Shown piece after piece: positions 45,044-53,412 of a stretch of 64,000 nucleotides of DNA (its first letter is position 1; every line of letters begins with the position of its first letter). The notes below the pieces were generated by a model. That model was not told where the DNA came from. It saw only the letters and a list, made by a program, of their open reading frames with translations, and searched no databases. The position numbers were made by a program, and so were the translations under genes. The stretch is from Bacillota bacterium (lineage in GTDB: Bacteria; Bacillota; Clostridia; Acetivibrionales; DSM-1351), in the NCBI GenBank assembly GCA_023409265.1, contig JAEYHZ010000014.1, positions 62,001 through 126,000 on the forward strand. Reading direction: 5' to 3'.

Positions 45044-46984
45044 TTAAAAGTCAAAACAATGCTCATCATCACGTATATCTTTTTCTGAAAAATCATCTCT
45101 GTATATTTTTTTAAGTACTCTCAAAAATATTTTTGTATCTCTTTTATCAGTTATGTCAAATCTTTTCCTTAACATAGGTGTATGATAATATAAGGTCAGT
45201 ATGCTTTTCGGAAGTCCGTAAGGGTTTATTTTTTGTATCAGGGGCTGCTTATCTCCGCTCCCGGCCTCAACAACGCCTAAAACCCTTGGCAGAGGATTGT
45301 CAAAAGGATATTTCTCATGATTTTTTAGTTCAATCCTTTTGCCGTTGACATACATTACCTTTATATTCTTCCTCAATGCGAAATTAAAGGCTTCTTCTAT
45401 TGTATTTATAATTGGCTCCCCTTTGTCATTCAGCGAGGTATTGCAGAGCATTGGAATTCCTGTATCTTCGTAAAAGGCTTTTATCAGCTCATACACTAAT
45501 TCGTTATCCATACGCTTTAATGTCTGTACTCTTGCCGAGCCGTCAAGATGTGCTATAGCCGGTACAAGTGAAAGCTTTTGCTTTTTTATTTTAAATGCAT
45601 TCAGCATAAAAGGAGACGGATAGGCATTTTCAAACCACTCGTATACGCTCTCTTCCAGAACTATCGGTGCTACCGGACGCCACCACTGCCGGCCCTTAAT
45701 TATATTAAGACTATCCTTTGCCTTCTCATTCCTTGGATCCGCAAGCAGGCTTCTGTTTCCGAGGGCTCTTGGGCCTATCTCAGCCGGTCCGTTGAACCAA
45801 ACCACAACCCCTTCCTTTATATCATTAACTGTCGTTACAGGAGTAAATTCCGAAATCTTTTCTATATATTTATAATAACCCTTCTCTTTTAATACAACCT
45901 GGTCGAATTCATCACTATCACCATAATATGCTGTTCCCAGCTTGAATTTTATGTTATTCATTTTTTTATAAAATGCATATAATCCTATTCCCAACGACAA
46001 TCCTGAATCATTGATGCAGGGACAGCCAAGAAAACCCTTAAATTTATATTTATTCATCAGATAACTGTTGGTTGGGCAGTTTAGACCATATCCTCCCGAA
46101 ATAGCTAAATATGTGTTCTGAGGGTCAATTTCATACTTTTTTATTATATTATCTATATTATTTTCCATTATTTTAATTGACAGCTTTTGTATTATTTTGA
46201 CAAACATACTTATTTTATTATCTTCAATACAAAATCTATTGTCAAAGTCATTAAAAAGTACTCCCTTATCCTTTTCTGTAAAACTGAATACCTTAGCTAT
46301 CATCCCATCCAGAAACTTTCTGGTGCTGAAAATATCCCTGTAGTTTCCGATTTCAGGAATATCCTCCAAATCCAAAAATGCCTCGCTTGCCGATGCACTT
46401 CCAAGGGCCATTAAAGTTCCCTCTCTAAGGGCGGTCCGCCTTTTCGCCGCTGTCCATAACGGACCTGGAGAACAAACCGGAAATACATCTACTTTGCCTT
46501 TCCTGGAAAAGCATCCGCAAAAATAATTCATTTCCTCACCGTCAACAATTACCATATCAGGAGCCCCATCAACTGCCAAACCAATGATATCGTTATTGTA
46601 AAATACCTCGCTATCAATCATCAAGCTTGAAAACAAATGTGCTATCGAATGATAAGCGATTCCCCTGTAATCAGTTAACGAGTGATAATCTTCACATGTC
46701 TGAAGTCCAGGTGTCCCCCAAACCTCCACCATATTTTCCAGTGAAAGATTATATTTACTTAAAAGAAAGTTAATGATTTCAACTGCATTTGCATGGCTAT
46801 ATAAGGACAGGTCGAACTGTTTGATACCTGTCACTCTTTCAAGCTCCCAATGATGAACAAGCCTGACATTATCTGATGCTTTGTGCCATAAGGTTACGGA
46901 CTGGTCATGTCTTACCATGATTTGTGCAGTACTTGCGAAATCATCTATGTGCATATATGTAGATAAATAATAGCCGTCTTTCAT
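45044..46984 (-). CDS. Carbamoyltransferase of the TobZ/NodU/CmcH family
   Basis: About 646 residues. Hydroxyl-directed carbamoylation from carbamoyl phosphate and ATP. Signatures: YHSIAHLFSSLMID (metal-binding histidines), LAVDGAPDMVIV, LAISGGYGLNCPTNSYL, INDSGLSLGIGLYAFY, and the C-terminal GPAEIGPRALGNRSLLADPR. The extreme N-terminus is more divergent than in NodU and lacks the usual GISAxHDSSAA opening. AGGAG sits 8 nt before the ATG at 46984, which I use instead of a start 16 codons upstream. The target could be the beta-hydroxyl left by PKS module A, a sugar, or a hydroxylated peptide side chain. Confidence 0.92.
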   Translation of the reverse strand: MKDGYYLSTYMHIDDFASTAQIMVRHDQSVTLWHKASDNVRLVHHWELERVTGIKQFDLSLYSHANAVEIINFLLSKYNLSLENMVEVWGTPGLQTCEDYHSLTDYRGIAYHSIAHLFSSLMIDSEVFYNNDIIGLAVDGAPDMVIVDGEEMNYFCGCFSRKGKVDVFPVCSPGPLWTAAKRRTALREGTLMALGSASASEAFLDLEDIPEIGNYRDIFSTRKFLDGMIAKVFSFTEKDKGVLFNDFDNRFCIEDNKISMFVKIIQKLSIKIMENNIDNIIKKYEIDPQNTYLAISGGYGLNCPTNSYLMNKYKFKGFLGCPCINDSGLSLGIGLYAFYKKMNNIKFKLGTAYYGDSDEFDQVVLKEKGYYKYIEKISEFTPVTTVNDIKEGVVVWFNGPAEIGPRALGNRSLLADPRNEKAKDSLNIIKGRQWWRPVAPIVLEESVYEWFENAYPSPFMLNAFKIKKQKLSLVPAIAHLDGSARVQTLKRMDNELVYELIKAFYEDTGIPMLCNTSLNDKGEPIINTIEEAFNFALRKNIKVMYVNGKRIELKNHEKYPFDNPLPRVLGVVEAGSGDKQPLIQKINPYGLPKSILTLYYHTPMLRKRFDITDKRDTKIFLRVLKKIYRDDFSEKDIRDDEHCFDF

Positions 46985-47050
46985 GTTTTTTACTCCTAAA
47001 CTGTTGTTATCTATTTTTATAAAGTTAACCAAACAAATTTTATATCATAA

Positions 47051-47872
47051 TCATAATATTACCGTATCAAACCCTCTCAGAAGGTTTAAATTCTCCTCTG
47101 CACCAAGCTCCTCATAAACGATGTTTCCTGTTACATAGAGCTTGTTGTAATAGCCCTTCATGTATTCCGGCGGCTCTTCATACATGAGCCTCTTTTTTCC
47201 CCACATCTTATCCAGCTTTATATAGAGCTTATTACTGCATCTCCTGTCTTTTATGCATTCGGGCAAGACCATTTCATACCAGCGTGCCGAATAACAAATC
47301 CTTCCCACTGCAATAATCCGGTTAGATTGATAAGTTGTAAGTTTTATATTGTCAAAACCATATTTTTTTAGTTCTGATACTTCCTGCTGGTTCAGCTCAA
47401 ATTCCTGTATATTATATGTATTAAAAATATCAATTTTCGCCTGATGCTTTAAAGTGTTTGCCGCTACAACGGCTGCCAGCTCAGGCTCCTCATATTTTAA
47501 AAGCTCCTTATGCCATGGACACTCACAAACAGAACGGCTTAAAATTCTGCCTAGAACAGGAATAATCTGTCCCCTCTCAATTAAAGGCCTGCACAAGGAT
47601 AATAGACCATAATCATTAAATGTCACTTTTATAATTGCTTCTGCCGACATTATTTTAATGCGTTGATAGAGCTTATCAACATAACATTCGGGTACAACTG
47701 GTGTTAAGTACCTTACAGCAAGCCCATTTTTTAAAGCCTTATCCGCTGTTTCCATCCATCCTTCATCCATAGCTTTATAAATGCATCCTTCATCACCCAA
47801 TACTATACCTGAAAAATCCTGTAATGGATTCAGACTGCTTTCATTTGATACAATCCGGTATTCTCTTCTCAC
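47051..47872 (-). CDS. UbiV-like U32-family iron-sulfur protein (pair 1, small subunit)
   Basis: 273 residues, diverged but with the UbiV layout: GIVLGDEGCIYKA with Cys30, FNDYGLLSL (the UbiV EANDLGA region), LGRILSR, then GRICYSARWYEMVLPEC and RRC giving Cys193, Cys206 and Cys212. E. coli UbiV binds a [4Fe-4S] cluster with Cys39, 180, 193 and 197; the 13-residue gap between the middle two is the same. It starts with GTG after GGGAGG, 3 nt after its partner at 47876. UbiU/UbiV work as a heterodimer in oxygen-independent hydroxylation. The substrate here is unknown. Confidence 0.68.
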   Translation of the reverse strand: MRREYRIVSNESSLNPLQDFSGIVLGDEGCIYKAMDEGWMETADKALKNGLAVRYLTPVVPECYVDKLYQRIKIMSAEAIIKVTFNDYGLLSLCRPLIERGQIIPVLGRILSRSVCECPWHKELLKYEEPELAAVVAANTLKHQAKIDIFNTYNIQEFELNQQEVSELKKYGFDNIKLTTYQSNRIIAVGRICYSARWYEMVLPECIKDRRCSNKLYIKLDKMWGKKRLMYEEPPEYMKGYYNKLYVTGNIVYEELGAEENLNLLRGFDTVIL

Positions 47873-47875
47873 GAT

Positions 47876-48835
47876 CTACCTCCCGATGATATATGGGTAA
47901 TTTTTGTTATTAACGTCATATTTACATCTTTTATTGGAACACCATAATTTTTTCCACCATGGAGGTATTTTTTCGGTTAGTCTGGCGGTTTCTCCCCGTC
48001 TATGATAATTAAGAAATTCACAATATAGTTGAATAACCTTGTCGGTAAATTCGTAATTCCTCTCACGGCCAACAATTTTCAGGGCTTTTACTCCCAATTG
48101 CTCTAACTCTCCTAATTTGCATAGTGCACAACCCGCTTCAGCATCAAATAATTTTGAGATATCCGTCCTTTGTCCGTCACTAATTTCATATATTCCTTTA
48201 CAAGAGACTCCTGGATCAAATCCATCCTTTACTCCTTCACCATAGTCATGTAAAAAGTTACAAGCCCCGTTAAAAAACGAACACCCCAGATATCCTATTA
48301 CCTCTAAATCCATTATGTCGGAGTGCGCCAATTTTCTGATTTCATCCATAGTTATATGATAGGACAGGACTGTTCTCACAACCCCTAATGCCTTTAAAAA
48401 TAATAGCTGCTGTTTATTGACAGTTTTAAAATAAACACTTGCATGTAATTCGACCGGATATGCCTTCTCGGCTACTACTTTTAAAATTCCAAGATCCCCA
48501 ATAACTAAAGAATCAATACCTGCGGAAATTCCTCTCTCGATATAATCGATAAAATATGTTTCCAGCTTCCTTCCCCTATATTCTCCATTGCTGAACATCG
48601 GAAAATTACATAAGAAATTTACTTTCACACCTTTATCATGTGCATATTGAGTTATTGCCTCTACTTCATTAAATTTACTCAGGATAGTTTGTCCGCTGTA
48701 GCTGTTTTTCCCACGCCCTGTAAAGGATAGCGAGGAAAATATTTCGTCATCGGCACCCAGGTAAATTTCTTCAGCTCCGGATTTAATAAATGCTTTGGCA
48801 GACTCAAATGTATTCACTGGTGCCAAAATTCTCAT
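47876..48835 (-). CDS. UbiU-like U32 peptidase-family iron-sulfur protein (pair 1, large subunit)
   Basis: 319 residues. U32 family opening ILAPVNTFESAKAFIKSGAE and EIYLGADDE, then ELHASVYFKTVNK and the cysteine set GCSFFNGACNF (C-x6-C, as in UbiU C169/C176), PGVSCKGIYE and AGCALCKLGELEQLGVKALK. The U32 fold was named for peptidases, but the cysteine pattern matches the [4Fe-4S] members UbiU, RlhA and TrhP, which hydroxylate rings or RNA without O2. The C-terminus (SNKRCKYDVNNKNYPYIIG) adds a cysteine. It lies just after the two candidate precursor peptides. Confidence 0.75.
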   Translation of the reverse strand: MRILAPVNTFESAKAFIKSGAEEIYLGADDEIFSSLSFTGRGKNSYSGQTILSKFNEVEAITQYAHDKGVKVNFLCNFPMFSNGEYRGRKLETYFIDYIERGISAGIDSLVIGDLGILKVVAEKAYPVELHASVYFKTVNKQQLLFLKALGVVRTVLSYHITMDEIRKLAHSDIMDLEVIGYLGCSFFNGACNFLHDYGEGVKDGFDPGVSCKGIYEISDGQRTDISKLFDAEAGCALCKLGELEQLGVKALKIVGRERNYEFTDKVIQLYCEFLNYHRRGETARLTEKIPPWWKKLWCSNKRCKYDVNNKNYPYIIGR

Positions 48836-48865
48836 AACTTTACCACCTTTGATAAATTTTATTTG

Positions 48866-48906
48866 ATTATGCCATAAGGACTGTAAATAAATCTTTATGG
48901 CATAAT
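48866..48906 (-). other. Stem-loop after the precursor peptide genes
   Basis: A perfect 12-bp inverted repeat (48866-48877 with 48895-48906, ATTATGCCATAA/TTATGGCATAAT) with a 17-nt loop, about 50 bp after the second precursor stop and 30 bp before the U32 gene. In the operon direction no U run follows, so it is more likely an mRNA end-protector or partial terminator than a full stop. RiPP operons often use such a hairpin so that more precursor than enzyme is made. Confidence 0.6.
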
Positions 48907-48954
48907 TTTTTCAGGAATTTTCACTAAGTATCAAACCATAGAAACCAGCCCTGA

Positions 48955-49056
48955 TTAACAGTGGCTATGGTCAAATGTCCAATAGCCCCATTGGCAAATT
49001 GAAACGCAAGATGTATCGTTAACTTTGCTTCCTACGATAACTCCCAATAAATCCAT
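48955..49056 (-). CDS. Candidate ribosomal precursor peptide B (33 aa)
   Basis: Too small for routine gene calling. The ATG at 49056 has an excellent AAAGGAGGTGG 5 nt upstream. The peptide is MDLLGVIVGSKVNDT followed by SCVSICQWGYWTFDHSHC and stop. Its first 15 residues match precursor A at 13 positions, and both share an ICQWxxW/VCQWxxW block and a C-terminal Cys; the rest varies. A conserved leader with a variable Cys/Trp-rich end, next to four radical SAM proteins and two U32 pairs, fits a RiPP precursor. No known RiPP class has this sequence to my knowledge. Three cysteines and two tryptophans are the obvious modification sites. Confidence 0.78.
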   Translation of the reverse strand: MDLLGVIVGSKVNDTSCVSICQWGYWTFDHSHC

Positions 49057-49092
49057 TCCTGCCACCTCCTTTCCTGTCATTTTTTAATAATT

Positions 49093-49185
49093 CTAACAAT
49101 TACTCCAGCCAACCCATTGGCATACTCCCCCGCTTCCTGCGGTATCGTTTACCTTGCTTCCAACCACAACACCAAGTATGTCCAT
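49093..49185 (-). CDS. Candidate ribosomal precursor peptide A (30 aa)
   Basis: Preceded by a near-perfect GAGGAGGTGAT ribosome site. The peptide is MDILGVVVGSKVNDT followed by AGSGGVCQWVGWSNC and stop. It lies 36 bp upstream of precursor B and shares its N-terminal block. An overlapping ATG 4 nt upstream in another frame gives a 29-residue peptide, but that frame is not conserved in precursor B, so this one is real. The leader is unusually short (about 15 residues), lacks a GG or GA cleavage motif, and contains the charged GSKVNDT segment. Core residues open to chemistry include two Cys, two Trp, two Ser and an Asn. Confidence 0.8.
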   Translation of the reverse strand: MDILGVVVGSKVNDTAGSGGVCQWVGWSNC

Positions 49186-49224
49186 TCATATCACCTCCTC
49201 TGCACTGCTGATATGTATTAAAAC

Positions 49225-49240
49225 AGCGGCTTAAGCCACT
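49225..49240 (-). other. Small hairpin ahead of the precursor genes
   Basis: On the minus strand AGTGGC-TTAA-GCCGCT (one G-U pair) is followed by GTTTT, between the end of the UbiV-like gene and precursor A. It could act as a weak attenuator or an RNA-processing site that separates the precursor transcript from the upstream message. The stem is short and the U run imperfect, so support is modest. Confidence 0.3.
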
Positions 49241-49247
49241 GATCGAC

Positions 49248-50048
49248 CTATTGAACCTTAAAATCAAATGGCACATTGTCCTGAACAATTATTCTTGAAT
49301 ACTCTTCTACATTAGCCGGCAACCGGATATTCATATAAAAATATGTGCATCCTTTTAACACTACATCTCTGCACATAACTTTGTTAAATAAATTAATTTC
49401 CATATCTTCACAGCATTTCTTGCAGCTTTTTATGTCATATTCATCCTGAGCTTGAAATATATAATCTGTAATACATTTGCGGGAGTTGGATATAAATACA
49501 TAAGGATATAATAATGTTTTCTCTAAGGGAAAATCCTTGGAAAATCTGTTTTCCTGTAAAATGTTTTCAAATTCAACCTTGCGGATGCCATATTTCCTGT
49601 ACAACTCCCATACTCCCGGGAAATTACTTGATGCTGTCTGAAGTGCAAGCTGTGAATCTACGTTTAACTTTTCAAATATATTTAACATAAGCGGAGTCTT
49701 TTTAATTTTGTTTAACAAACGCCCCAAAATTAAGTTAAAAGTGTTGAAATACCGGCTATTTATGAAATACAGTAAACCCCAGTCATTAACAACTATTTCA
49801 TACTTTTTTTCACATGACCTGAGATAAGCTAAAACCCTGTCCAGCCTTTCCATACTCTCTTCAGTCATATAGGAGGTTACAAGAGTTAACTCTTTTTTGT
49901 TAACCTCACACTTTTCAACTAACCGCTTTATGCTTTCCAAATTACACTGTAAATTAGGACAAAAAGCATTTCCGAAGTATACTCTGGCATAGCTCTCAGA
50001 GATATTCTCAAATGCCTCCAGACTTGATAACATGACTGAGTATTCCAT
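49248..50048 (-). CDS. UbiV-like U32-family iron-sulfur protein (pair 2, small subunit)
   Basis: 266 residues. Shares the layout of the protein at 47051: YARVYFGNAFCPNLQC with Cys30 at the same residue number, VVNDWGLLYFINSRYF, FNLILGRLLNK, then SNSRKCITDYIF (Cys192) and SCKKCCED (Cys209, 212, 213). These four positions match the [4Fe-4S] ligand pattern of UbiV. It lies directly upstream of the precursor peptide genes. Its likely large partner is the UbiU-like protein at 53405, although four genes separate them. Function in the cluster is inferred. Confidence 0.65.
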   Translation of the reverse strand: MEYSVMLSSLEAFENISESYARVYFGNAFCPNLQCNLESIKRLVEKCEVNKKELTLVTSYMTEESMERLDRVLAYLRSCEKKYEIVVNDWGLLYFINSRYFNTFNLILGRLLNKIKKTPLMLNIFEKLNVDSQLALQTASSNFPGVWELYRKYGIRKVEFENILQENRFSKDFPLEKTLLYPYVFISNSRKCITDYIFQAQDEYDIKSCKKCCEDMEINLFNKVMCRDVVLKGCTYFYMNIRLPANVEEYSRIIVQDNVPFDFKVQ

Positions 50049-51292
50049 TATATTAACCTCATAAGCTGTTTATCCACAGGTATCTGTTTATTTGCACTGC
50101 TTATGAAAGCTGTCTGCTTTTCTACAAGCTCCTTTTTGCCCTCAGATAGTAGTTTTTTCATCATATTAACAGTCCCCTCCTGGTCAAAAATCTCACAAGT
50201 CGGTATTATACCTGCAAACCTGGGATTTTTATCATAAAACTCGTTAATAATACCGGTATCGAACTCAGGAAAAATAGAAAACCTTTTTACTGTACCGTTA
50301 TTTTCAGTCACCAGCCTTAGGATTTTATTTATAAAAGGAGTTATGCCATAGTCGAGGCCGGTAATAATTCTGCCCTCTGAAACAGTTATATCATAACTGT
50401 TTCTCAGACTTATTGCCGGTACTTTATACCTGGCGGCTCTCCCCAAGCTGTTTGAAAATCTGTTAATGGTAATTACCAAATCGGATATGCCGATAAGCTC
50501 CTCTGTTTTGAAAAATGGCAATTCCGCCAAGTCCGTCCTGAGAGAAACATTTTTATATTCTCCGCTATTCCAAGACGTATCTCCAAGCAAGACCAATTCA
50601 ATGTCATACTCCAGCCTGTTGAAAAAATAGAGAATAATGCGTATCATATGTTGATAAAGCCTATTTTCAACCTTCCCCGCAACTATCTTGATCCAATGTC
50701 CGAGCGGAAATATAACCAGCTTACTGTCCTGACTGACTTTGAATTCCTGCCTTAATATAATTTTATCTTCTGCTGATATATTTTCAGATTTTAAAAATAC
50801 CGGAAAGTATATTAAGTTTTCACTTATGGTTTTAACAGGATCGTGTGGCGGGACAGGTCTTAATATGGCATCTACCCAATCCGGGAGTGTAAGTATCGTT
50901 TTCTTATCTTCGTAGATAGCTGAATAATCGTCCTTATATCCGCAGTTACCTATAGTATCTATTACCGTGCACGAAATATCATAGTTTTGCAGCCATCCGA
51001 AATCAAACGCAAAGTTCATGTATGAGTTTTTGATATACATATTGTAATCAGTAAATATGAACATATCCGGATTTACTCTCTGTACCAGTTCCTCCAGCAA
51101 AGAGTAATTATAATTGCTGTCATTTGAAAGGACCCATCTATTCTCCTTTTTTATTTCCTCAAACAAACCTATTATTTCATTTCCAAGAAAATAGACCTCC
51201 CATCCGGCTTCTGACAATTGTTCAGAAAGTCTGACCGCTGTATAAACCTCTCCTATTCCCAGTGATGGGCATATAATAAATAGTGCTTTCAA
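50048..51292 (-). CDS. GT-B-like glycosyltransferase-type protein
   Basis: 414 residues. The opening MKALFIICPSLGIGEVYTAV and SEAGWEVYFLG looks like the N-terminal Rossmann half of GT-B glycosyltransferases. LVIFPLGHWIK, IELVLLGDTSW, ELIGISDLVITINRFSNSLGRAARY and KVPAISLRNSYD resemble a nucleotide-sugar-binding second half. There is no classical signature, so a non-catalytic or different group-transfer role is possible. It overlaps the next gene by 1 bp (ATGA-type coupling) and follows a sugar nucleotidyltransferase, which supports glycosylation. Confidence 0.55.
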   Translation of the reverse strand: MKALFIICPSLGIGEVYTAVRLSEQLSEAGWEVYFLGNEIIGLFEEIKKENRWVLSNDSNYNYSLLEELVQRVNPDMFIFTDYNMYIKNSYMNFAFDFGWLQNYDISCTVIDTIGNCGYKDDYSAIYEDKKTILTLPDWVDAILRPVPPHDPVKTISENLIYFPVFLKSENISAEDKIILRQEFKVSQDSKLVIFPLGHWIKIVAGKVENRLYQHMIRIILYFFNRLEYDIELVLLGDTSWNSGEYKNVSLRTDLAELPFFKTEELIGISDLVITINRFSNSLGRAARYKVPAISLRNSYDITVSEGRIITGLDYGITPFINKILRLVTENNGTVKRFSIFPEFDTGIINEFYDKNPRFAGIIPTCEIFDQEGTVNMMKKLLSEGKKELVEKQTAFISSANKQIPVDKQLMRLI

Positions 51293-51296
51293 AATA

Positions 51297-52055
51297 TCAC
51301 CTTATCCTCGCTTCATATTCAAGCCGGAATGCATTATAATAGTCTTCTAAACTTGAAAGGTTTATATTGTTTGAATTATCTTTGATATATTCAAACTTAT
51401 TCCCTTTTTTTATAAATTCATTTATAGCATCAATCAGGATTTTGTTAGTTACTCCTACGCAGTTATTTTCCATCAACCTCCTGATTTCTTTAATAATACT
51501 TTTTTCAAAAACCGCAGCCCCATTCCAGCACCAGCTGGATATGATGTCCTTTACCCCCGGCTTTTCAACAAGTTCTATTACTTGTTTCCTTTCTTCATCC
51601 AATATTAAATTACATCCCTGTGTTATCTGTTGAATATTTGAATAGCTTGTTACACCTAAAATATTTACTCTTTTTCCAAGACTCCCTATTTGTTTAAAGA
51701 ACAAAGGATCATCAAAATATTCGTCCCCGAATAAAAAAAAGAAACTCTCTTCATTGAGCTTATCCTCCAGACTTAGAAGTGAGCGGGCTATTCCAGGTAT
51801 TCCCGCTTCAGCAACAATATCTAAATTTATATTGTCGAATACAATATTTTGTATAATAGTATTGATGATGCTATAAAACTTATCATTAATTGTCAGTATT
51901 ATGTCTTTGACCCCTGCCATCTGTAACCATTCTATTTGCTTAACTAATAGCGGTTTATCATATATGGGGAGATAGCATTTGGGGATATAATCCGATAAAG
52001 GAGCTAATCTTTGCCCTGCTCCGCCAGCCATAATCACCGCTTTTGTTATAGGCAT
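51297..52055 (-). CDS. Sugar-phosphate nucleotidyltransferase
   Basis: About 252 residues, RmlA/GlmU-like. It would make an NDP-sugar from a sugar 1-phosphate and NTP. Motifs: AVIMAGGAGQRLAPLSDYIPK with GGxGxRL and the lysine, LPIYDKPLLVKQIEWL, FLFGDEYFDDP, and VIELVEKPG. ATG at 52055 follows GAGGTG and overlaps neither neighbour; a GTG three codons upstream is possible. With the GT-like protein it suggests a sugar on the product. No sugar-modifying enzymes (dehydratase, aminotransferase) are in the window. Confidence 0.85.
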   Translation of the reverse strand: MPITKAVIMAGGAGQRLAPLSDYIPKCYLPIYDKPLLVKQIEWLQMAGVKDIILTINDKFYSIINTIIQNIVFDNINLDIVAEAGIPGIARSLLSLEDKLNEESFFFLFGDEYFDDPLFFKQIGSLGKRVNILGVTSYSNIQQITQGCNLILDEERKQVIELVEKPGVKDIISSWCWNGAAVFEKSIIKEIRRLMENNCVGVTNKILIDAINEFIKKGNKFEYIKDNSNNINLSSLEDYYNAFRLEYEARIR

Positions 52056-52065
52056 TTCACCCACC

Positions 52066-53412
52066 TCATTCCTGCAGCAGATTTATAATTTTCTGATCAA
52101 GTATGTACTGTTTTCCCTTCACTCCCGATTGTAACCTTTCATAGAAATCATTGAAAACTTCCGATTTCCAATTAATATATTCATCAAAAACTTGTCTTTT
52201 AGTTTTATAAGGAGTTATACCTGAACACGGATCAGGTATAAGAATCTCATAATAAACATTGACCAATTTACTATCATTAGTTATTCTTTTTATGGTTTTA
52301 ATAAGATTAAAAGTATCCTTAAGAGTTTCATAAGTCTCATCTCTTAAAAATCTTGAGAAGTAGATTTGTGTAATTATATTTTCTCTGGTACATGCTTCAA
52401 TAATATTGATCAGTGACTCACTTGTATAAAGCTTTCCATTATTTTTGCGTACACCCGCATTTCCACTGTGGACTGTAATAGCTAATTCCATTCGGTTACC
52501 GAATCCTTCGCCAGCGGCAGATTTAATGAATTCCATACTCGGAAGCTGCCAGGCTTCATTATAGATGCCTATGGCTTTAAACCTGGCTGCAAAGCTGTAA
52601 AGTAGTTCCTTGTAGTATTCAGCACCAAAAGAACAGATGTCATGGGTGAAGTTAATGTTATCAAGCTTTAAGTGTTCCAGCTTCTCTACGTCGGATAGGA
52701 TATCGGATATATCCCTCTTAAGAATAGAATTCCTTCCGTATACCTTTTGACTGTTACCCTTCGACCCATCACAGGCCGGACAATTAAAAAGGCAGCCACG
52801 GCCGTTAACAAGCCAAAAGCCTCTTCTTTCGGTTCTGCCTGGAAATGAGTATTCAGGAATATTTACCGCATTTTGTAAAAACTCCGTATTGCCGTAGCTG
52901 ATACCTTTAAAGCTGTCCAGAATAAAACTGCTTCTGCTTTTTGCCACGGTACCTGCTGTACGGTAATATAAGTTTGAAATCCTATCCGTTTCACGTCTGT
53001 CTCTCAATGTCTTTAACAAATCTACCAGTGGCTCCTCCGAATCACCGCAAACTATATAATCTATACCCTGTATCGATTCCATCAGATATTCGGCAAAAAC
53101 AGAAGCGGTCAGTCCACCGGCAATAATTATCGCTCCGGGGTTTATTCTTTTTACCTCTTCTATTATAAAATTGGCCCCCCTGACATGTACAAACCAGTGG
53201 ATATCTACCAGATAAAAATCTGACGGATGGTTATACAGCCAGTCACTAACAGAAAATTTTTCATCCAGATCAAGCTCCATGGGATAATTCAGTCCATCAA
53301 CCTTGAAACCTTCTTTTTGTATCAAATCTATCAAACCAAAGATACCTGCGGGAATAACCCAGTGACTTGCCGCTTTGCTGCTGGAAGGATGTATATAGCA
53401 TACCCTATTCAT
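52066..53412 (-). CDS. B12-binding domain radical SAM enzyme
   Basis: 448 residues. Residues ~1-150 form a cobalamin-binding-like Rossmann domain (VDIHWFVHVRGANFIIEEV, GAIIIAGGLTASVFAEYL, IDYIVCGDSEEPLVDLL). The radical SAM cluster motif is GRGCLFNCPACDGSKG (CX3CX2C). Then come ELAITVHSGNAGVRK and IYFSRFLRDETYE. Such class B enzymes often methylate unreactive carbons, cyclise, or contract rings. The usual DxHxxG histidine motif is not clear, so cobalamin may bind base-off without a histidine ligand. It overlaps the UbiU-like gene by 8 bp, so the two are coupled. Confidence 0.85.
   Translation of the reverse strand: MNRVCYIHPSSSKAASHWVIPAGIFGLIDLIQKEGFKVDGLNYPMELDLDEKFSVSDWLYNHPSDFYLVDIHWFVHVRGANFIIEEVKRINPGAIIIAGGLTASVFAEYLMESIQGIDYIVCGDSEEPLVDLLKTLRDRRETDRISNLYYRTAGTVAKSRSSFILDSFKGISYGNTEFLQNAVNIPEYSFPGRTERRGFWLVNGRGCLFNCPACDGSKGNSQKVYGRNSILKRDISDILSDVEKLEHLKLDNINFTHDICSFGAEYYKELLYSFAARFKAIGIYNEAWQLPSMEFIKSAAGEGFGNRMELAITVHSGNAGVRKNNGKLYTSESLINIIEACTRENIITQIYFSRFLRDETYETLKDTFNLIKTIKRITNDSKLVNVYYEILIPDPCSGITPYKTKRQVFDEYINWKSEVFNDFYERLQSGVKGKQYILDQKIINLLQE

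Noticed and set aside
47876..48835. U32 peptidase acting as leader protease
   Set aside because: The cysteine pattern matches the iron-sulfur, non-peptidase members of the family, and U32 peptidase activity is poorly supported in general. It remains a minor alternative.
49100..49189. Alternative 29-residue peptide (MNGHTWCCGWKQG...) starting 4 nt before precursor A
   Set aside because: It uses the same ribosome site but its frame is not preserved in precursor B, while the chosen frame is conserved between both.
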